Below, one piece after another: positions 57,631 through 64,000 of a DNA stretch of 64,000 nt (positions are counted from its first letter, which is position 1; each line of letters begins with the position of its first letter). Made by a program: the position numbers and the translations under genes. The stretch comes from Pollenia angustigena (lineage: Eukaryota; Arthropoda; Insecta; Diptera; Polleniidae). The stretch spans positions 147,620,511 through 147,684,510 of the forward strand of contig OV884059.1 of NCBI GenBank assembly GCA_930367215.1. The letters are read 5' to 3'. The notes below the pieces were generated by a model. It was not told the DNA's origin. It worked only from the letters and a program-made list of their open reading frames with translations, and did not search any database.

Positions 57631-58821
57631 TGCCCCTATTGCGGTTCTCCACTTTTGTAACAGTTTGGTTGTCTTTGATAAATTCACATTGCCATTCTCA
57701 ACTAAACTGGCAGTTGGCTATTCAGTTGTGTATCTGTTTGTTTCGTGGTATTGCCGTTTTCAACTTTGTAAAAGTTTGGTCGACAAAAATGTTAAATACA
57801 CACAACTGCTAAAAAGTAGTTGTGTTATTGGCAGTTAAAGTTTATTTTATTTAATTTCGGTGAAAATCGAAAACAAAATGGAGAAATGGTATATATAAAT
57901 TTTTGTAATAACTAATTCGGTTTTTTTAAAAAACTTTTATTAGTTTGAAAATAAAAACGAAAGCTCAATTTGAGCGTCTCGTCAAGAGAAACTTAGAAAT
58001 TGTTCGCGGAAAACACCAGTTTGGTATGATGTAAAATTCATGTAAGCAGTTATGGGAAGAGTTTATAGTGGAGTTAAATAGTTTGGGACCAAGACAAAAA
58101 CTTCTTTTAAACACTTATAATCTTCTTAATCTAATTATAATATTCTTGGCGCAGGTTTGGATACACTAAAAGGCAAGTATAAAGAAAAAACTTGCCAAAA
58201 ATAAAAGAAACACTCAAGCGACGGGGGAGGGCTATCACAAGAAGTTTTATTAAATAGCCTTAAGGATACTGTTTCGCAGCTCTTGTATTGCAAGTCCGGC
58301 CAAGTATTTGGTGTTGAAAATATTCCACCATCAAGTGACAATTTTACTGAGTTAGTTTAACCAATAATACAGCCAGAAGATTCGCCAACAGCTACCCCAA
58401 CCAGAAGAGGAACTCATCCGGCACAAGAAAGTTTCGTTACTTATTAGGAATTCTTACTGGAAAGTTCAAGACGGTTGGACTAATCACGAATTTGTCTTCT
58501 TGTATGTAGAGCATTCATACAAGAGTTTTCTTTTTCATCAACATAAATAAGTTGACACTAATATCAATTATAAATACTTTTTATTCAACACAACAATTAG
58601 AAATACTTTTAGTTTAAAAAATTATTTAATTTTATAAAATTTTCACTTGTCAAACGTTAGATTTAAAGTTGGCAAATCGATATTTTAAGTTGGCAACTAT
58701 ATACCAAACTCAACTAAAAACAGTTGGGTATCACAATACCTAAAATGAGTTTGGTTGTGCATAAGTTGGGTTGACTCCAACACGACCAAACTGAGTTGAG
58801 TGGAGAACCGCAATAGGGGCA
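57631..58821 (+). mobile_element. Harbinger-type element, copy B, complete ends, 1191 bp
   Basis: Ends TGCCCCTATTGCGGTTCTCC and GGAGAACCGCAATAGGGGCA are inverted, flanked by TAA (57628-57630, 58822-58824). It carries a broken Myb/SANT-like accessory frame (stop at the ATACACTAA site near 58163, and TTAGTTTAA near 58356), with no DDE transposase, so it is non-autonomous. Confidence 0.85.
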
Positions 58822-59846
58822 TAAGTCACTTTAACAACCTTAATATACAGTAGACCGGGTCGACCTCCATAAAAAAAAAAGTTGTGCCAGTCACCCCCTA
58901 GAATGAAAGATATGTCAATGAAGTTTTTTAAACAGGAAGAAATTTTTTTTGCCACGCCCTAAAATACAGCACTTTTGGTTTTTTATATGTAGCGCTGCCA
59001 TTTAAAGTCCGATCTCATCATATCGCATATCGTTGTTCATAGCTTGATAGTGGCTTACTTTTTGTGTTTGGTGACTTTTCAATCCGACCTGAAATTCTGA
59101 GCGCGACTTTTGCCATCTCGGATCCTTCCCCCAAATGTCCAATTTTTTTGACGGTCCAAGAAAGTCCTTATAAAAATACGTATGTATAGATTTTAATATG
59201 CTCACTTTTATGACACGCCTCCAAATTAAGCCCCTTTTTTCTTTTTCACATACATACTACATTAAACCAAGTAGAAGCCAATACAAACCAAAAAAATTTT
59301 CATCAGTCACGCCCTAGAATAAAAGGTATATTTATTAAGTTTTAAGAACTTAAAAAAAATGTTTGCCACGCCCTAAATTACAGCCCTTTTTGTTTTAGAC
59401 ATATAGCAAAATAAAAATTCTGTAAAAGCCTCCATTTTATTTTTTTTTAAATGGCTCCCTAAACCATAAACAATCTCGTACAAAACTCTGTAAGTTACGC
59501 GCAATTTTTGGTTAATTATTCAATAATCCTGAAAACCACTCTCTATGGCTTGGCATTTCCATTTTTAAAAACTGTTTCTTAGCCTTTGGTTTTTTTAACT
59601 TAGCGGTGTTTGCAAGTGGACTACTCATATTTTAATGAAAGTGAGACGGATGAATTTATTGACAAGCTTTCTCCATCTGAGCTACAAGCGTTTTTTTTTT
59701 GCCAGTTTTGATATTTTGTGCCATTTTTTTTTGCTGGACTGTGAAACTCTTCTGGCACTGTTTTTCCGTATTTTTTTATTTATTTAAGCACTACAAATTA
59801 AAAATCTTATCAAAGTTATTTCCGGGAATACAAAATTTATTATTAA
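58822..59846. repeat. 1.02 kb block R', second copy
   Basis: Near-identical to 56609-57630, with scattered single-base and homopolymer differences (for example ACGTATGTATAG for ACCTATGTATAG). After TTATTAA at 59846 the sequence becomes unrelated, while copy 1 is followed there by Harbinger copy B. Confidence 0.85.
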
Positions 59847-60063
59847 GATTTTTGTATGACGTGCTAAATTCCCAATTTTTCATATTTGATAAATACACTG
59901 ATATTTATTGTTGAAGGAAAGCTAGTTTCTATGCGCATTTCACTGGTTGCTTAGGCCAGATCATCAGGAAACCTTTTCCAAAGATTTTAGAAAAGCTAAA
60001 AATATTATACAAATAAAACCCTAAAGCGAATAAAAATTTTAAACACTCAGTCTTACTTGTAAC

Positions 60064-60584
60064 CAAGGACCCTAAATAATAATTATGGTAATTTTTCAGG
60101 TACCAAAAAATTTACAACTTTTAAGAAATATTCTTAAAAATTGCTCATAATTATTATGTATAATGAAAATAAATATTTGTTAAACATAACTATTATATCC
60201 AATTAATATCTTTTTACATTGGCTCATAACTATTAAGATCGATACATATTTATTTCTCTTACAGATAACTATTACTAAAGATTTTTATTGTTTTTATTTA
60301 CGATAATAATTATTTTGAATGTTTTCTTGATATTAATTGTTTTATTTTTGCAGATTATACATGTGCATATATACATACACATTAAAATTAGTTATAACTG
60401 TTATGTTATTTCTTATTCATAACTATTAAAAACAATTAGTAATATATCTATCGAATAGTAATAGTTATGTTTTTAAAAATAAAAATTGGAAATAATAATT
60501 ATTCTTAATACATAAAATATAAATTTATTCGTAATTATTATTCGCAATTTTTATCGAATAAAAGTTATAACTATTAAGTCCTTG
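60064..60584. mobile_element. 521 bp hAT-type MITE, ATAACTATTA-rich
   Basis: Ends CAAGGACCCTAAATAATAAT and ATAACTATTAAGTCCTTG are inverted, flanked by CTTGTAAC and CTTCTAAC (one mismatch in 8; both fit nTnnnnAn). TAACTATTA / TAATAATTAT words recur about a dozen times inside on both strands. Confidence 0.72.
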
Positions 60585-60592
60585 CTTCTAAC

Positions 60593-61204
60593 AATATCAA
60601 AGCTTAAACAAAACACCAACAATAAACAGTGAGTTTATCTTTTCTTAAATCTTAATTAAGACATTTGTAAAAGCAAACACAATGTTAAATAAGAAACCAT
60701 GATACAGAGTTAAAACAAGAACTAAAAAAATATAAAGAAACTGCAGAATTCTAAAAATGAAAAAATACAAAATAATTTAAATGCATAAAAATGAATGCCT
60801 CAAAACATATATGCGAAAAATTATTAATTGGGCAGTCGGTGTATATAAATCTTAGCTAGACTCAAATTGGAGCATGGAGCTTGGCAACCCTGATGCCTGA
60901 GTAAGCGTGTTTAATTTTAGCTGTCATATTTTTCTTCTTTAAACTTAATTTCTTATGAACTAAATAAAGTGAAATTGTTTAATTAAATAAATTTTTAACT
61001 GATTGTAAGTCTTCTTGGCGGAATAAAATAAAAGAAATAAGCGGTGCGTTAATTTACTGATGTAAAAATTTGTGCTCTACGTATTTACTTTGGAACCTTG
61101 TTTTTGCTGTTTTTTTTTTATTACTATTATTACCCGTTGGCGCCATATTTTTTCTTCTGTATACTTGTGGCGCTTGAATACTAAAAAAATTACATTTTTT
61201 TATT
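60593..61204 (+). other. Sequence before CR1-like ORF1, probable LINE 5' UTR in part
   Basis: Composition becomes less AT-rich from about 60835 (GGGCAGTCGGTGTATATAAA), which may be the LINE 5' end. No exact boundary is visible. Confidence 0.4.
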
Positions 61205-62187
61205 ATGGCTGGTGGGAAGAAAGACCTATGTGGTGCTTGCCAGGCTAATTTTTCTAGAGGTCAATCTGGAGCGCAATGTGATGTCTGTCAACTGTGGTTT
61301 CATTCATCGTGTGAAAGTATCAGTGATGATGAGCTTAAAGCTATGAGTAACTTTTAAAACTTGTCTTTTATTTGTTCCTCATGTAAGAAAAACCCGCCTA
61401 ATGTAATGGTTAACTCCTTGCGGAATGACATAGCGTCCCTAAGTGGCAGGGTTGATGATTTAATCAGCAAGAGTAATAATGATTGTAGCAGTATAAAACA
61501 AACGCTTGTCGATATCGTTGCTGAATTTAAGACGGAAGTTTCGACATGTATAAGTAATCTTAAATCTGATTTGGCTGACTGTAACTTCTTACGTTTGAGC
61601 CAGGTAGAATCCTCTACTTCTTCGAAGATTGCACATCTTGAAATGGAGAATAATTCGCTACATCAGAAATTTCAACCGTTCTGATATTATAATTCGCGGT
61701 CTACCACCTGGCTTATCGGATCTTTCTGTTCCTGTTGTTGAGTTGGCTACATTTTACAAAGTGCCCATGAAGCCTTATGATATAAATCATGCCTGTTACC
61801 TACATACATAATAAGCAGTTCGTTTTGGTTAAATTTAACAGTGTCGCCGTTCGTGACCAAATAATGAAGGCATATTTTACAACTATTAAATCCCGTTCTC
61901 TCTTGGTTTCTGATTTGGTAAGGAATGTGGTCAATACGCTAAATTCCAATGATGGTTCTGGTAGTCTGGCTATTGAGAAGAGAGTATTTTTGAACGACCA
62001 CTTCACGCCATCTTCTGCTAAACTAAATGCTATATGCAGAAAACTTCTTAGAGATAAAATTGTTATTAAGTTTCGTATTCTGGATGCAGATAAGCCCAAG
62101 GCTAAATTAACGATGTTGGATGGGAAAGAAATTGTTCTGAATGCTGTTGGCTGTGCTGCTTTATTTAAGGAAAATGCTGCTGCTTAA
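61205..62187 (+). pseudogene. CR1-like ORF1: PHD finger, coiled coil, RRM-like region, broken
   Basis: Starts MAGGKKDLCGACQANF; the finger uses CGAC, CDVC, HSSC and CSSC. A TAA at 61355-61357 interrupts the finger, then a predicted coiled coil (DDLISKSNNDCSSIKQTLVD) follows. Frame changes near 61680 and 61800 link DIIIRGLPPGLSD and FVLVKFNSVAVRDQIM, an RRM/transposase-22-like region, to the C-terminus ending KENAAA. Inferred nucleic-acid chaperone of the LINE; not functional here. Confidence 0.72.
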
Positions 62188-62683
62188 ATGGTGCTATGTT
62201 TTTTTTTTTTTTTTCATTTTTTTGTAGTAGTTATACATTTTAACTTAATTATTTTTTATTATTTTAATATTCAGTTTGCTTAGCTATCATGAGCTTTTTT
62301 TTCTTTTTTTGAATTTTGCTGTGCATAAATATTAATCCTTTTATTACTATACTCATTATAGCTAAACTCGCTGCCTTTTGTTTGTTTTACAACCTCATTT
62401 TTTTGCTTTATTTAGTTCAATTCATTATATTTTTTTTTCTTATTGTCAGTTTTCGGTCTATCTCTTATTATAGATTGACTTTTAATTGAAACATTATGAA
62501 ATTTCCTTGTTATATTTTCAATATGATCTCATTTCTTTTATTTTTTCTTTTTATTTTTAAATATGAACGGCTGTTAGTTAATGAATATATTAATTTGTTT
62601 TTTATTATTAATTATGAAAGTGAATAATAATATTTTTTTGGTATTCATCTCGTTCTCCCCAGGCATAATTGTAATCCCTCTTT
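62188..62683 (+). other. Spacer between LINE ORF1 and ORF2
   Basis: T-rich on the plus strand and non-coding; 496 bp is unusually long for an inter-ORF spacer, so part may be later expansion or decay. Confidence 0.4.
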
Positions 62684-63667
62684 ATGATGTCTTTTAGAGA
62701 GAATCTTGGTCCTATAGTTAGGGATAGTGTGCATTTTAAAAATATTTTAACCCCATATGCCAATCAATGTAATATTGCGCATTTAAACTGCCGTAGCTTA
62801 TCGCCTAGTGGAAATTCCGTCAAACTTGACGAGTTAAAGTCAATCATTGGTCATGGTATTTTTGATGTGTTTGCAGTAACTGAAACGTGGTTTAATGACC
62901 TTATTTCTGATCAAGCTGTTGAAATCCCCGGTTATAAGATTTGTCGTAATGACAGGCCTTATTCTTATAGGGGTGGTGGTGTTGGGATCTATATCTCCAA
63001 GGAACTCAAGTATAGTGTTGTATCTAAGGTTCAAGTTTCTGGATGTGAATCTCTATTTGTTGAATTATCTTCTGATAATAGAAAGTTTTTGTTTGGTACA
63101 GTTTATCTTCCAAATGGGTGTTTGGATAAGTTTGAAAGATTTCATAGTGATTTATTATCTAGATATACTGATATCATTATTGTAGGGGATTTTAACTTCA
63201 ATTTATTTTTACCTCCAAAGTCTGACCTATTTCGTTTATTTTGTTTGAGATGTAAGTTATCTATAATTCATAATTCTAAGCCTACGCATTTTGATTTAAG
63301 GACTGGGACAACATCGCTTATTGATTTCTTTTTGGTAAGCAATCCCTCTTTGACTAGCCTCAGTGACCAAGTGCAATGTCCATCTATTTCGGACCACTCA
63401 CTTATTTTTGGATCGTTTACTTTGAGTGTTGCCAAATTTGTTGAATTCTTTGAATATCGTGACTACAAAAATATAGATTGGGTTGGTTTATTTTCGTTTC
63501 TTAATGAGTATAATTTTTCTTCAATTTTGAATACTGTTGATGTTGATGATAAGTGCTTTCTTATTAGCTCCCTTTTGAATGATCTATATTCCTTTGTCCC
63601 AAGTGTTAGGATTCGATTTGGTGAAAGAGGAAATACATGGATGAAATCTGACAGAGAAGTCCTAGCT
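62684..63667 (+). CDS. CR1-like ORF2, endonuclease domain only (partial)
   Basis: Open for 328 codons. Motifs: IAHLNCRSLSP, FAVTETWFND, YRGGGVGIYISK, IIIVGDFNFNL, TTSLIDFFLVS and SISDHSLIFGSF, the catalytic set of the LINE apurinic-type endonuclease. After WMKSDREVLARLKK it crosses into the duplicated ZAD-gene segment and stops at 63695-63697. All reverse transcriptase sequence is missing. Confidence 0.8.
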
Positions 63668-64000
63668 AGACTGAAGAAGGAGGTAATATGCTTTTAAAGA
63701 GTAATGAAAATAATTTTCCCCAAGATGATATTTCAATGGTGAGCGAAACTATGAACGATTTTCATAATAACAGCAACTTTTATGCCGATCATAGTATGTC
63801 CATGTCAAGTTTTGAACAAATGCCTTGGAATACTGCTCATGATACAATATCAAAGTAACTAAACAGTTTTAAAATTTTCTAATAATTTCATGATTTAATG
63901 ATGCTTTCCATATGTTTAGATCTAAAATACCTGCCAAAATTCCACGAAAAACTCCCTATAAAACCCATACACCCGTAGATCGGTCCCGAATTGTTGAGGC
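63668..64000 (+). repeat. Exact 333 bp copy of the ZAD-transposase gene (52200-52532), runs off the window
   Basis: Every base I compared matches 52200-52532: the end of exon 2, intron 2 (63855-63919) and the start of exon 3. The intron is retained, so this is a DNA-level copy, not a retrocopy. The left border shares AGACTGAAGAAGG with the original, so the exact breakpoint is hidden in that stretch. The extent to the right is unknown. Confidence 0.92.

Larger units (their letters stand above)
60835..63667 (+). mobile_element. CR1-like LINE, 5' part only, cut off after the endonuclease
   Basis: ORF1 with a PHD-type finger is followed after about 0.5 kb by ORF2 with an exonuclease/endonuclease/phosphatase domain. 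The reverse transcriptase is absent: at 63667 the sequence changes to a copy of the ZAD-transposase gene. Loss of the 3' rather than the 5' part is opposite to normal LINE truncation. The clade call (CR1 or a close relative) rests on the PHD-ORF1 plus endonuclease style. Confidence 0.75.

Noticed and set aside
1..64000. CRISPR array, operon, riboswitch or bacterial terminator signals
   Set aside because: The window is clearly eukaryotic nuclear DNA with spliced genes; no such arrays or operons are present.

Overview
The window looks like nuclear DNA of a higher (calyptrate-type) fly. It is AT-rich, the genes have spliced exons with GTAAGT-type donors, and the closest relatives I recognise are Drosophila genes. 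Four protein-coding host loci sit in roughly 45 kb of recognisable transposon and repeat DNA. Three of them are X-linked (Muller A) in D. melanogaster as I remember it: a Met/gce-type juvenile-hormone receptor, the chimaerin RhoGAP5A, and PpV, the PP6 catalytic subunit. This suggests a Muller-A-homologous region. The species cannot be named from the sequence.

Layout. 1-13601 is probably the first large intron of the minus-strand Met/gce gene. It holds a decayed Ty3/gypsy element with one LTR, and a tandemly duplicated ~1 kb repeat whose second unit carries nested insertions: a hAT-type element itself containing a long-inverted-repeat element, a TTAA-region MITE, and a 2.1 kb element with ATAT target duplication. 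A ~260 bp tandem repeat follows. 13602-14861 is the first coding exon of Met/gce (bHLH, PAS-A, start of PAS-B). 17735-22916 is an intact three-exon plus-strand RhoGAP5A, 484 aa. It converges on PpV (minus strand, 24095-41488, five exons, 303 aa, intact), whose fourth intron is 16.3 kb. That intron contains a Harbinger element with an intact three-exon transposase, a 5.5 kb LOA-like LINE, and several MITEs and dispersed fly repeats. 41.5-51.2 kb is a MITE-rich intergenic stretch.

51754-53475 is the most unusual locus: an open three-exon gene of 511 aa joining an N-terminal ZAD (zinc-finger-associated domain) to a Tc1/mariner-like helix-turn-helix plus DDE-type region. It has no visible TIRs and looks like a domesticated transposase. 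Downstream lie a nest of three MITEs (54133-54987), two related Harbinger-type Myb/SANT elements alternating with two near-identical 1 kb blocks (55.8-59.85 kb), a hAT MITE, and the 5' part of a CR1-like LINE. The LINE stops abruptly at 63667, where a 333 bp exact copy of part of the ZAD-transposase gene (exon 2, intron, exon 3) begins and runs to the window end. This is either a very recent duplication or an assembly join.

The host genes do not form a shared pathway. What unifies the window is the nested transposon history, which can be dated in relative order because empty sites survive in neighbouring repeat units.
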